64,000 bases of DNA, taken from positions 372,001 to 436,000 of the forward strand of contig NZ_JFHE01000002.1 of NCBI RefSeq assembly GCF_000698555.1, given 5' to 3'. A program made the position numbers and the translations under genes. The notes beneath the pieces were generated by a model. It had not been told where the DNA came from. It saw only the letters and a program-made list of their open reading frames with translations, and did not search any database. Position 1 is the stretch's first letter, and every line of letters begins with the position of its first letter. This document shows, one piece after another, positions 9,050-17,813 of the stretch. The stretch is from Caballeronia grimmiae (GTDB lineage: Bacteria > Pseudomonadota > Gammaproteobacteria > Burkholderiales > Burkholderiaceae).

Positions 9050-10178
9050 ATGAGCCCCGACGATTCGCTGATTTCGCCCGCGTCGGGCGTCGCGTTGCGC
9101 TATCCGTTCGACGCAGCGCCGCCATCGGGCGGGGCGCTCGAAGTTGCGCCCGGCGTCCTGTGGATGCGCCTGTCGTTGCCGGGCTCGCTGCTGCATGTCA
9201 ACGTCTGGGCGATCGAAGACGGCGACGGCTGGGCGATCGTCGATACCGGCTTGTTCGCACCAGGCGCCGATGCGCAGTGGGAGGCGCTGCTCGCCGGACC
9301 GCTCGGCGGGCGCGCAGTGACGTGCGTGCTCGTCACGCATCTGCACGCGGACCATGTCGGCATGGCGGGATGGCTGACGCAACGCTTCGGCTGCGCGTTG
9401 TGGATGACGCGCGTCGAGTATCTGACGTGCCGGTCGAACGTGGCGAACGTTGGCCGCGAGGCGCCGCCGGACGGTGTCCGCTTCTATCGCGGGGCGGGAT
9501 GGGACGAAGCCGCGATCGGCCGATACCGCGCCCAATATGGCCGCGCCGGGCGCATGGTGTATGCGTTGCCGGACAGCTTCCGGCGACTCGAGGACGGCGC
9601 GCGCTTGCGCATCGGAGAACACGAGTGGCAGGTGGTCGTCGGTCGCGGACATACGCCTGAGCACGCTTGCCTTTATTGTCCGGCGCTTCGCGTGCTGATC
9701 TCGGGCGATCAGGTCTTGCCGCGCATCTCGTCGAACGTGTCGGTGCATCCGATCGAGCCGCATGCCGATCCGCTCGGCGAATGGCTCGATTCGATCGGGA
9801 AACTAAACGCATCCCTGCCCGCCGACGTGCTCGTGCTGCCGGCGCACAACGAACCCTTCATCGGCTTGCATCAAAGGCTGGAGCGGCTAGCGCAGGGGGT
9901 GATGCGCGGGATCGGCCGGCTGCACGCGCGCCTATGTGAGCCGAGGCGCGCGGGTCGACCTCTTCGGTACGCTCTTCGCAAAGAGCGTCGACTCCAGCGA
10001 CCTGATGCACTATACGCTCGCCACCGGCGAGGCGATTGCATTCCTCAACTTCCTCGTGGCGCGCAATGAAGCGCGCGTCCATTGCGATTCGCACGGGGTG
10101 TTGTGGTATGCGATTGCATGCGATGAACGCGCAGATGCGCCCGCAGGGGACCTGCCACTGCGTCGAAACTCGCATTGA
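9050..10178 (+). pseudogene. MBL-fold metallo-hydrolase, broken by a frameshift near 9953
   Basis: Started at ATG 9050 behind GGAG. The N-terminal part carries the metallo-beta-lactamase metal motif THLHADH and later ISGDQVLP and LPAHNEPF, as in lactonase/thioesterase-like MBL proteins. The frame leaves the family at about 9953. The C-terminal part (VDLFGTLFAKS, then HYTLATGEAIAFLNFL) continues in the next frame to 10178. Removing one G from the GGG at 9952-9954 gives EPRRAVDLF and restores a single protein of about 375 residues. A sequencing error or a recent mutation fits equally well, because both halves are well preserved. Its stop lies 20 bases before the next thiolase. A thioester or lactone hydrolase role in the cluster is inference. 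Confidence 0.8.
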
Positions 10179-10197
10179 AACAACTGGAGGAGAAGAT

Positions 10198-11379
10198 ATG
10201 ACGCGCAAAGTCGTTGTCGCCGGAGTGGGGATGGTCCCGTTTAGAAAACCGGGCGCAAGCGAAACCTATGACCTGATGGGCGCGCAGGCGGCAAAGCTCG
10301 CACTGGCCGATGCAGGCGTCGCCTATCAGACGATCCAGCAGGCGTATGCATGCTTCGTCTACGGAGACTCCACGGCGGGCCAGCGCGCGCTCTACCACGT
10401 CGGCATGACGGGCCTGCCGATCATCAACGTGAACAACAACTGCTCGACCGGTTCGACGGGCCTCTTTCTCGCGCGTCAGGCCATCGAGGCGGGCGCGCTC
10501 GACATCGCGCTGGTGGTGGGCTTCGAGCAGATGAATCCCGGCGCGCTTGGCTCCTATTTCAACGATCGACCGTTACCGTCGGAACTGTTTCTGAGACAGT
10601 GCGACCGCCTGGGCGTGCCTTCGGATGTTCCGCCGGCGCTGCGTATCTTCGGCGGTGCGGGCGTGGAGCACATGAAGCGCTTCGGCACGCCGCTCGAGAG
10701 CTTCGCGAAGATCCGCGCGAAGGCGAGCCGCCACGCCGCGAACAATCCGCTCGCGGTGTTTCGCAAGGTCGTGTCGACGGAAGACGTGATGGCCGATCAG
10801 GTGATGTGGCCCGGCGTGATGACGCGCCTCATGGCATGTCCGCCGACCTGCGGCGCGGCGGCTGCGGTGCTGTGCAGCGAAGATTACGCGCGCCGGCATG
10901 GCCTCGATACGCGCGTGTGGATCGCGGCGCAGGCATTGACCACCGACGGCCCGGAATCGCTCGAAGGCGACGACCTGCGCGACGTCGCGGGCTTCGGCAT
11001 GGCGAAGAATGCGGCGCGGCAAGTGTACGAAGCGGCGGGCATCGGCGCGGAAGACGTCGACGTGGTCGAGTTGCACGACTGCTTCGCGCACAACGAGCTG
11101 ATCACCTACGAAGCGCTCGGTCTGTGCCCGGAAGGCGGCGCAGCGAAATTCATCGACGATGGCGACAACACCTATGGCGGCCGGTATGTGGTCAATCCAT
11201 CGGGCGGGCTGTTGTCGAAGGGGCATCCGCTCGGCGCGACCGGCCTCGCGCAATGTACCGAGCTGGTTCAGCAGCTTCGCGGCAACGCTGCGCAACGGCA
11301 AGTCGAAGGCGCGCGGGTCGCGTTGCAGCACAACGTCGGCATTGGCGGCGCATGCGTGTTAACGATGTACCGCAACTGA
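10198..11379 (+). CDS. SCPx-type thiolase / lipid-transfer protein
   Basis: A 393-residue thiolase started at ATG 10198 after the strong ribosome site GGAGGAG; the frame extends further upstream without family similarity. The nucleophile is expected at Cys82 in NVNNNCSTGSTG. ELHDCFAHNE and SKGHPLGATG follow. It is the second SCPx-type thiolase of the cluster and differs clearly from the first, so the two probably act on different chain-shortening steps or substrates. It lies between the MBL-fold gene and the acyl-CoA dehydrogenase pair, with 11 bases to the next start, so it is cotranscribed with them. Confidence 0.9.
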   Translation: MTRKVVVAGVGMVPFRKPGASETYDLMGAQAAKLALADAGVAYQTIQQAYACFVYGDSTAGQRALYHVGMTGLPIINVNNNCSTGSTGLFLARQAIEAGALDIALVVGFEQMNPGALGSYFNDRPLPSELFLRQCDRLGVPSDVPPALRIFGGAGVEHMKRFGTPLESFAKIRAKASRHAANNPLAVFRKVVSTEDVMADQVMWPGVMTRLMACPPTCGAAAAVLCSEDYARRHGLDTRVWIAAQALTTDGPESLEGDDLRDVAGFGMAKNAARQVYEAAGIGAEDVDVVELHDCFAHNELITYEALGLCPEGGAAKFIDDGDNTYGGRYVVNPSGGLLSKGHPLGATGLAQCTELVQQLRGNAAQRQVEGARVALQHNVGIGGACVLTMYRN

Positions 11380-11390
11380 GGGAGACGCCG

Positions 11391-12590
11391 ATGGATTTTC
11401 AACACGATGCCGGACTCGACGCCTTTCGTGAGGAAGTGCGTGCGTTCGTGCGCGAGGATCTTCCGCCCGATCTCGCGAACAAGCCGGTCGGCAGCGTCCG
11501 CTCGATGCGCCCCGACCTCGCGCGCTGGCAGCAGATTCTGAATCGCAAGGGCTGGGGTGCGCCGTACTGGGCGAAAGCGGACGGCGGCACGGGCTGGAGC
11601 GTGCTGCAACGTCTTGTGTTCGACGAAGAATGCGTCGCGGCGGGCGCACCGACGCAGGACGGCTTCGCGCAGAAGCTGCTCGGCCCGGCGCTCAACGCGT
11701 TCGCTTCCGCCGAGCAGAAGGCCGAGCACGTGCCGCACATTCTCGACGGATCGCGCCTCTGGTGTCAGGGGTTTTCGGAGCCGGGTTCGGGCTCGGACCT
11801 GGCATCGTTGCGCACGCGCGCCGAGCGCGACGGCGACTTCTATGTGGTCAACGGCCAGAAGACGTGGACGAGCTACGCGCACGAATCGGACTGGATTTTC
11901 ATGCTGGTCCGCACCGATGCCACCGTCAAGAAGCAGGCGGGCATCAGCTTTCTGCTTGTCGACATGAAGACGCCGGGCATCACCGTGCGGCCGATTCGCA
12001 GTATCGACGACTGTCATCACCTGAACGAAACCTTCTTCGACAACGTGCGCGTGCCGGTTGCGAACCGCATCGGCGCTGAAGGGGACGGCTGGACGATCAC
12101 CAAGTTCCTGCTGAACAACGAGCACGCGAGCGCCGCCGACCTGCCGATTCTGCGTCGCGGCCTGTCCCGCGTGCGCACGCTCGCGGCGGCACAGCGCGCG
12201 GGCCGTGAACCGCTCATCGCGCAACCCGCGTTCGCGTTGCGCCTGGCGCGTCTCGACGCCGAAGTGAACGCCATCGCGATGATGGTCCAGCGCGTTGCAG
12301 CGATGGAATCCGATCACAGTCCGCTGGCGCACGCGATGGGTTCGATCCTCAAGGTGCGCGGCACCGAAGCGCAGCAGCGCATCACCGAATTGATGACGGA
12401 GGCGCTCGGCGATTACGCCGCTGTCGCCTATCCCGAGCCGCACGACGCCTGCCTCGGCGAACCGTTGCCGCAGCAGGACGTGGGACGCGGCATTGCCAAC
12501 GACATGTTCTTCCGCCGCGCGTCGAGCATCTATGGCGGCACGAACGAGGTTCAGCGCGGAATCATCGCGAAGATGCTGTTCCAACTCTGA
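11391..12590 (+). CDS. Acyl-CoA dehydrogenase, first of an adjacent pair
   Basis: A 399-residue protein started at ATG 11391 (ribosome site GGGAG). Family marks are GFSEPGSGSDLAS and NGQKTWTSYAH. At the end the sequence reads IYGGTNEVQRG, so the usual catalytic Glu (YEG) is a Gly. This is the pattern of the large-subunit type found in heteromeric alpha2beta2 acyl-CoA dehydrogenases, for example those of actinobacterial sterol side-chain degradation and of pimeloyl-CoA metabolism. The next gene, 13 bases downstream, encodes a second and divergent acyl-CoA dehydrogenase, as expected for such pairs. The heteromeric state is inference from family knowledge and gene order. Confidence 0.88.
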   Translation: MDFQHDAGLDAFREEVRAFVREDLPPDLANKPVGSVRSMRPDLARWQQILNRKGWGAPYWAKADGGTGWSVLQRLVFDEECVAAGAPTQDGFAQKLLGPALNAFASAEQKAEHVPHILDGSRLWCQGFSEPGSGSDLASLRTRAERDGDFYVVNGQKTWTSYAHESDWIFMLVRTDATVKKQAGISFLLVDMKTPGITVRPIRSIDDCHHLNETFFDNVRVPVANRIGAEGDGWTITKFLLNNEHASAADLPILRRGLSRVRTLAAAQRAGREPLIAQPAFALRLARLDAEVNAIAMMVQRVAAMESDHSPLAHAMGSILKVRGTEAQQRITELMTEALGDYAAVAYPEPHDACLGEPLPQQDVGRGIANDMFFRRASSIYGGTNEVQRGIIAKMLFQL

Positions 12591-12603
12591 GCGAGGATCG
12601 ATC

Positions 12604-13758
12604 ATGGACTTCAATCTCAATGCCGAGCAGCAACTGCTGCAGGACAGCGTGCGGCGTTTCGTCGAACGCGAATACAGCTTCGAGGCGCGGACCACGCTCA
12701 TCAGCGTGCATTCGACGTGCGATCCCGCGCACTGGCAAACCTTCGGGGACAACGGCTGGCTCGCCGCCGCGTTGCCCGAGTCGTGCGGCGGTCTCGGCGG
12801 CACGCTGATCGACACAGTGCTTATTGCACGCGAGTTTGGCCGCGCACTGGTGCTCGAACCGTATCTCGGCTGCGCGGTGCTGGCCGCGCAAACCTTGCTG
12901 GCGGCGGGCACTGAATCGCAGAAGATGTCATGGCTGCCGCAACTCGCCGATGGATCGCTGCGCATGGCGCTCGCATACGGCGAGGCGCAATCGCGAGGCT
13001 TGCCCGAGCCGGTGGAAGTACGGGCGCGGCCTGTATCGAATGGCTATGCGATCAGCGGCACGAAGACGCTCGTGCTGGGCGGCGCGGATGCCGACGGCTT
13101 CATCGTCTCCGCGCGCACGCCGGACGCCGACGGCATCACGCTGTTCCTCGTTCACGCCGATACGCCCGGCCTCTCGCGCCGCGTGCTTCCTCTGCACGAT
13201 GGCACCTTCGCCGCCGAACTGAGCTTCGACAACGTGGCCGTCACGCGTGATGCGGTGCTCGGTCAACCGGGCGCGGGACTCGCGGCCATTCGGCACGGTC
13301 TCGCACATGCGACCGCCGCGCTGTGTGCGGAACTCGTCGGCGGGATGGAGAAGGCCATCGAACTCACCGCCGACTACCTGAAGCTGCGCAAGCAGTTCGG
13401 CGTGCCGATCGGCAGCTTTCAGGCATTGCAGCACCGTATCGCGGACATGGCGGCGGACCTGGAGATCGCGCGGTCGATGCTCTATGCGCTCGTCGCGTCG
13501 ATTCAAAACGACACCGAGCCTGCGCGACTACTTGCGGTGTCGCAGGCGAAGTCGGTCATCGGCCGGGCTGCGCGGGCGGTTTGCGCTCAGGCCATTCAGT
13601 TGCACGGCGGCATCGGCATGACTGAAGAGTACGTCGTCGGCCATTACTACAAGCGCGCGGTCGTCGCGGACGTGCTGTTCGGCACCAGCGACCAGCACGA
13701 CTCGCTATGCGCCGCTCAACTGCAAAAAGAACTGCTTCAGGAGGACAAACACGCATGA
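12604..13758 (+). CDS. Acyl-CoA dehydrogenase, second of an adjacent pair
   Basis: A 384-residue protein started at ATG 12604 after GAGG. It keeps the fold (FGDNGWLAAALPESCGG, YLKLRKQFGVPIGSFQALQH, LHGGIGMTEEY) but is divergent in the FAD/acyl loop. It ends with VLFGTSDQHDSL, with no YEG catalytic Glu. It probably forms a mixed complex with the preceding gene product, sharing FAD and active-site residues between the two chains. Its stop overlaps the ATG of the MaoC gene (ATGA), which implies translational coupling. Confidence 0.87.
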   Translation: MDFNLNAEQQLLQDSVRRFVEREYSFEARTTLISVHSTCDPAHWQTFGDNGWLAAALPESCGGLGGTLIDTVLIAREFGRALVLEPYLGCAVLAAQTLLAAGTESQKMSWLPQLADGSLRMALAYGEAQSRGLPEPVEVRARPVSNGYAISGTKTLVLGGADADGFIVSARTPDADGITLFLVHADTPGLSRRVLPLHDGTFAAELSFDNVAVTRDAVLGQPGAGLAAIRHGLAHATAALCAELVGGMEKAIELTADYLKLRKQFGVPIGSFQALQHRIADMAADLEIARSMLYALVASIQNDTEPARLLAVSQAKSVIGRAARAVCAQAIQLHGGIGMTEEYVVGHYYKRAVVADVLFGTSDQHDSLCAAQLQKELLQEDKHA

Positions 13759-14210
13759 AGAGCTTTGACAAGATCGTCGATGTGCAACCGCTCGCCGGTG
13801 AATCGATCGGGACGAGCGAATGGCTTCTGGTCGATCAGCAGCGCGTCAATCAGTTCGCGGAGGCGACCGGCGACCATCAATGGATTCACGTGGACGTCGA
13901 ACGCGCGAAAGAAGGGCCGTTCGGCGGCACCATCGCGCATGGCTTTCTGACGCTGAGCTTGTTGCCCGCCTTCATGGCGACGGCGTTCCGGATCAGTGAA
14001 ACGCGAAGCGGCATCAACTACGGGCTCGACAAGGTGCGCTTCATCGCGCCGGTTCCGGTCGGCACCCGGCTGCGCGCGCATCTCAAACTGATGGAGTGGA
14101 CGGCGGTCGATCGCGGGGGCGCGCAGCTCAAGATCGAAATGACGGTCGAATGCGAAGGCCAGAACAAGCCGGCGTGCGTCGCGGAAACCATCGTGCGGCT
14201 CTTTCCCTGA
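13755..14210 (+). CDS. MaoC-like (R)-specific enoyl-CoA hydratase
   Basis: A 151-residue hot-dog fold protein. The hydratase-2 motif is visible as ATGDHQWIHVD, with catalytic Asp40 and His45, followed by GGTIAHGFLTLSLLP. It would hydrate a trans-2-enoyl-CoA to the (R)-3-hydroxyacyl-CoA. That product suits the MFE-2-like SDR encoded next, so the two together would work like the hydratase and dehydrogenase parts of peroxisomal multifunctional enzyme 2. The start ATG overlaps the stop of the previous gene. Confidence 0.9.
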   Translation: MKSFDKIVDVQPLAGESIGTSEWLLVDQQRVNQFAEATGDHQWIHVDVERAKEGPFGGTIAHGFLTLSLLPAFMATAFRISETRSGINYGLDKVRFIAPVPVGTRLRAHLKLMEWTAVDRGGAQLKIEMTVECEGQNKPACVAETIVRLFP

Positions 14211-14260
14211 ATGATTTTCCAACCACAACGTGACATTCGGACACTAAAACAGGAGACAGC

Positions 14261-15163
14261 ATGAGCATTCGTTTCGACGGGAAAGTCGCCATCGTGACCG
14301 GCGCGGGCGCGGGCCTCGGTCGCGCGCACGCGCTGGCGTTCGCGGAGCGCGGCGCGAAGGTGGTCGTGAATGATTTCGGCGGCGCGCGCGACGGCACCGG
14401 CGGTTCGTCCGATGCCGCGCTCGCGGTCGTCGACGAGATTCGCAAGGCGGGCGGCACCGCGATTGCGGACGGCGCGAACGTCGCCGACTACGATCAGGTG
14501 CGCGCGATGGTCGAGCGCGCCGCGGCCGAGTTCGGGCGCGTCGATATCCTCGTGAACAACGCCGGCATTCTGCGCGACAAGAGCTTCGCGAAGCTCGAAA
14601 TGGGTGATATCAAGGCCGTGCTGGACGTCCACTTGATGGGCGCGATCAACTGCTCGAAAGCGGTCTGGGAACTGATGCGCGAGCAGGGATACGGACGCAT
14701 CGTGATGACGACGTCTTCGTCGGGCATGTATGGCAACTTCGGTCAGGCGAACTACGGCGCGGCGAAGATGGGCGTGATCGGCCTGATGAACGCACTGACG
14801 ACGGAAGGCCGCAAGAGCAATATCAAGGTCAACACGATCGCGCCGGTCGCGGCCACGCGCATGACCGCCGATATCCTCCCCGAAGCCATGCTGCAACGCA
14901 TCCAGCCGGAGCGCGTGACGCCGGCCGTGCTCTTCCTCGCCAGCGACGATGCGCCCTCGAAGACGATCATCGCGGTGGGCGGCGGCGCGTTCGCAGCGGC
15001 GACGGTGGTCGAGACGGCGCCAGTGTTGCTCGCGGATCAGGACGTGACGCCCGAGGGTGTCGCCGCGCATTTCGGCGAGATCGCGAACTGGAGTTCGGCG
15101 CGTCCTTATGATGAATCGGGGCATCAGGTGCAGGCATTTTTGAAGCTCGTTTGCGGGCAGTAG
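14261..15163 (+). CDS. SDR, MFE-2/HSD17B4-like (3R)-hydroxyacyl-CoA dehydrogenase
   Basis: A 300-residue short-chain dehydrogenase. It has the cofactor motif TGAGAGLG (13-20), NNAG (99-102) and catalytic Tyr165 and Lys169 in NYGAAKMG. The segment VVVNDFGGARDGTGGS after the first Rossmann half is typical of the dehydrogenase part of peroxisomal MFE-2 and its bacterial relatives, which oxidise (3R)-hydroxyacyl-CoA with NAD. It is the last gene of the long operon and is followed within 20 bases by a strong terminator. The MaoC hydratase one gene upstream supplies the matching stereochemistry. Confidence 0.88.
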   Translation: MSIRFDGKVAIVTGAGAGLGRAHALAFAERGAKVVVNDFGGARDGTGGSSDAALAVVDEIRKAGGTAIADGANVADYDQVRAMVERAAAEFGRVDILVNNAGILRDKSFAKLEMGDIKAVLDVHLMGAINCSKAVWELMREQGYGRIVMTTSSSGMYGNFGQANYGAAKMGVIGLMNALTTEGRKSNIKVNTIAPVAATRMTADILPEAMLQRIQPERVTPAVLFLASDDAPSKTIIAVGGGAFAAATVVETAPVLLADQDVTPEGVAAHFGEIANWSSARPYDESGHQVQAFLKLVCGQ

Positions 15164-15180
15164 GGCCTTGTATAAAGCGA

Positions 15181-15213
15181 AGCCGCCGCCCGGGAACGGG
15201 CGGCGGCTTTTTT
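15181..15213 (+). terminator. Strong rho-independent terminator of the main catabolic operon
   Basis: AGCCGCCGCCCG (15181-15192), loop GGAA, then CGGGCGGCGGCT (15197-15208), ending in a run of T. The 12-bp stem may also stop minus-strand transcription from the acyl-CoA dehydrogenase at 15282, but on that side no T run follows. Confidence 0.9.
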
Positions 15214-15281
15214 GCAGGTATCGCATGAAGTTCCGAATAGTTCTGAATTGCAAGGCGCGACATCCGCGCCCGGCAATGCGC

Positions 15282-16426
15282 TCACCCCAGGTTGCGCGAG
15301 ATGATCAGCTTCTGAATATGGCTGGTGCCTTCATAGATCTTGCAGATGCGGACATCGCGCAGATATCGCTCGACCGGGAAGTCGGTCAGATAGCCGTAGC
15401 CGCCATGAATCTGCAACGCATCCGAGCAGACCTTCTCGGCAATCTCGCTCGCGAAGAGCTTGGCGATCGAGGCTTCCTTGATACAGTCGAGCCCCGCGTC
15501 GCGCAGACGGGCAACATGCAGGCAGTACTCGAACGCCACGTCCACTTGCGCGGCCATGTCCGCGAGATCGAAGGCGACGCCCTGTAGCTTGATGATCGGC
15601 GCGCCATACGCTTCGCGCTCCTTCGCATACTTGACGGCTGCATCGAGTGCCGCGCGGGCGACGCCCGCCGCGATGAACGCAATGCCGATGCGCCCGTCGG
15701 ACACGCCGCCCATCACGGTGCGATAGCCAGCGCCTTCGCCGCCCAGCAGGTTAGACGCCGGCACGCGATAGTCCTCCAGCACGATCTGCGCGGTGTGGGC
15801 CGTATGCTGCCCGAGCTTGTGCTCGATACGCGCGACGTGATAACCCGGCTCCTTCGGGTCGACGATGAACGTGCTCGCGCCGCGCTTGCCGGCCGCTTTG
15901 TCCGTGATGGCGAACGCCACGCCGACGCCCGCTTCGCTGCCGTTCGAGATGAACTGCTTGGTTCCGTTGAGCACGTAATGATCGCCGTCGCGCCGGGCGG
16001 TGGCGCGCAGCGCGGCGGTGTCGGAACCGGCATGCGGCTCCGTCAGCAGGAACGCGCCGATGGATTCGCCGCTCGCCATCGCGGGCAGATAGCGTTGCTT
16101 CTGCGCCTCCGTGCCGTGCTCGGCGATGGTCAACGCCGTGAAGTTGTGCACGTGGACGATCGTGGCAAGGCCGGCATCGACCGCGGCGATTTCGTGCTGT
16201 GCGAGGCAGAACTCCAGGACGCCCGCGCCGGTGCCCCGTATTGCTCGGGAATCAGCATGCCGAGGAAGCCGAGTTCGGCGAGCGCCTTCAACTCTTTGCG
16301 CGGCCACGCCGATGTCAGATCGCGTTCGGCAGCCGTCGGCGCGACGATTTCGCGTGCCACGCGCCGCGCGCTATCGCGGATTAGCGTCTGCTGTTCGGTG
16401 AAGAATGGGTTGGTGGTGTCGGTCAT
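15282..16426 (-). pseudogene. Acyl-CoA dehydrogenase, frameshifted at 16234-16237
   Basis: The N-terminal part starts at 16426 (MTDTTNPFFTEQQTLIRD) and reads to GMLIPEQYG. The remainder (AGVLEFCLAQHEI to the end) lies in another frame down to 15282. On the minus strand the break is in a GGGG run; adding one G gives EQYGGTGAGVLEF and an unbroken protein of about 381 residues, the normal family length. The C-terminal catalytic motif IYEGTSHIQ with its Glu is intact, unlike the three other acyl-CoA dehydrogenases of this cluster. The rest of the sequence is well preserved, so this is either a base-call error in a homopolymer or a very recent lesion. It lies downstream of the racemase gene on the same strand. 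Confidence 0.85.
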
Positions 16427-16459
16427 GCGGGTCCGCCTTTGTCGGTCGAAGAGTGCCGG

Positions 16460-17596
16460 TTATGAGCGATGCGTCGAGTGGGTCGTCCAGTCTTCGAACA
16501 CCGCCTGGTTGTGTTCGCCGCGTCGTGGGATAGGGCCGGGGCGGGCGGGCGGCGTCGCCGAGAAGCGCGGCGCGGGGCTTGCCTGAAGCACGCCGTCTTC
16601 GCGTGTGTAGACTTCGCGCGCGCGCATATGCGGATGATTGGCGGCTTCGTCCGGACTCAGCACCGGCGCGAAGCATGCGTCGGTGCCTTCCAGTAGCGCG
16701 CGCCAGTCGTCGCGGCTGCGGCTTGCGAAAAGCTCCGCGAATCGCTCGCGCAGTTCGGGCCATGCGCGGCCATCGTAGGGATCGTCGAAGAGGGGATCGG
16801 CTTCGAGACCGATCCTCTGACGCAACTCGCGATAGAACTTCGGCTCGAGCGAACCGACCGAGATGCACTCGCCGTCCGCGCAGCGATAGGTGTTGTACCA
16901 GTGCGGGCCATCCAGCAGGCTTTGGCCGCGTTCGGTGCTCATCTGTCCGGACGCCTTCAGCGCGAGGAGGAGCGACGTCATGTGTGCGCTGCCGTCGACG
17001 ATCGCGGCGTCCACGACTTGTCCGCTGCCGGTCGCGCGCGCATGCATGATGCCGGCAAGCAGGCCGACGGCGAGATACATCGACCCGCCGCCCACATCGC
17101 CGACGAGGCTCGGCGGCGTGACCGGCGTTTCGCCGGGCTGGCCGGCGTACCACAGCGCGCCGGACAGCGCGATGTAGTTGAGATCGTGGCCGGCGGCGTG
17201 AGCCAGCGGACCATGTTGCCCCCACCCGGTCATGCGCCCATAGACCAGACGCGGATTTCGTTCGAGGCAGACATCGGGGCCGAGGCCCAGCCGTTCCATG
17301 ACGCCCGGACGCATGCCCTCGATGAGCGCATCGCAATGTTCGACGAGCCGTAGCACGGTCTGCACGCCCTCGGCGGACTTCATATCGACGGCGACGGAGC
17401 GCTTGCCGCGATTCGCGATCTGCACGCTGCCGAGATCGAGCGCATCGGCGGCGGCCTCGATGCGCTCGACCACCACGACATCCGCGCCGAGATCTGCGAG
17501 CAGCATCCCGCAGAACGGACCGGGACCGATGCCCGCTATCTCCAGCACTCGGATTCCGGCGAGCGGGCCTTGTCTTGGTGATGTCGCTGATGTCAT
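16460..17596 (-). CDS. Alpha-methylacyl-CoA racemase-like CoA-transferase III family protein
   Basis: A 378-residue family III (CaiB/BaiF) protein. The segment AAGHDLNYIALSG and, 30 residues later, LVGDVGGGSMYL match alpha-methylacyl-CoA racemase; His137 and Asp167 stand exactly where the catalytic His126 and Asp156 of the mycobacterial enzyme (Mcr) stand. The enzyme would epimerise (2R)- and (2S)-methylacyl-CoA so that stereospecific acyl-CoA dehydrogenases can act. It is the strongest hint that the cluster degrades a methyl-branched chain such as a sterol, bile acid or isoprenoid acid. It is followed by a (broken) acyl-CoA dehydrogenase and is divergent from the HSD10-like SDR. A plain CoA-transferase remains possible. 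Confidence 0.85.
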   Translation of the reverse strand: MTSATSPRQGPLAGIRVLEIAGIGPGPFCGMLLADLGADVVVVERIEAAADALDLGSVQIANRGKRSVAVDMKSAEGVQTVLRLVEHCDALIEGMRPGVMERLGLGPDVCLERNPRLVYGRMTGWGQHGPLAHAAGHDLNYIALSGALWYAGQPGETPVTPPSLVGDVGGGSMYLAVGLLAGIMHARATGSGQVVDAAIVDGSAHMTSLLLALKASGQMSTERGQSLLDGPHWYNTYRCADGECISVGSLEPKFYRELRQRIGLEADPLFDDPYDGRAWPELRERFAELFASRSRDDWRALLEGTDACFAPVLSPDEAANHPHMRAREVYTREDGVLQASPAPRFSATPPARPGPIPRRGEHNQAVFEDWTTHSTHRS

Positions 17597-17656
17597 TGGC
17601 GGTCCCGAACGATTTTTGATCCGGCCAATGATAGACAGCGGAAAGATGCGTGACGC

Positions 17657-17673
17657 CCCCTATTCTTGAGGGG
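17657..17673. promoter_or_regulatory. Second copy of the CCCCT-N7-AGGGG palindrome
   Basis: CCCCTATTCTTGAGGGG lies between the divergent racemase and SDR genes; the arms extend to CGCCCCC/GGGGGCG at 17654-17676. It sits about 60 bases from the racemase start and 140 from the SDR start. It shares spacing and outer bases with the palindrome at 5605-5621. Its place between divergent starts argues against a terminator. Confidence 0.4.
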
Positions 17674-17813
17674 GCGGAAAACCAGTCGCGCGTCTTAATC
17701 TTCGATCGTTGCCGCAAGAGAACCGCGTGTGCGGCGCGTGCGTTATGCAATCGGGTGATGCATGACCGCGTCGCTTCGGGCAAGTGCAATGCAATGGCAA
17801 GAAGAGGAAGCCA

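Noticed and set aside
17654..17676. A terminator hairpin
   Set aside because: It stands between two divergent gene starts with no T run, so a regulatory dyad is more likely.
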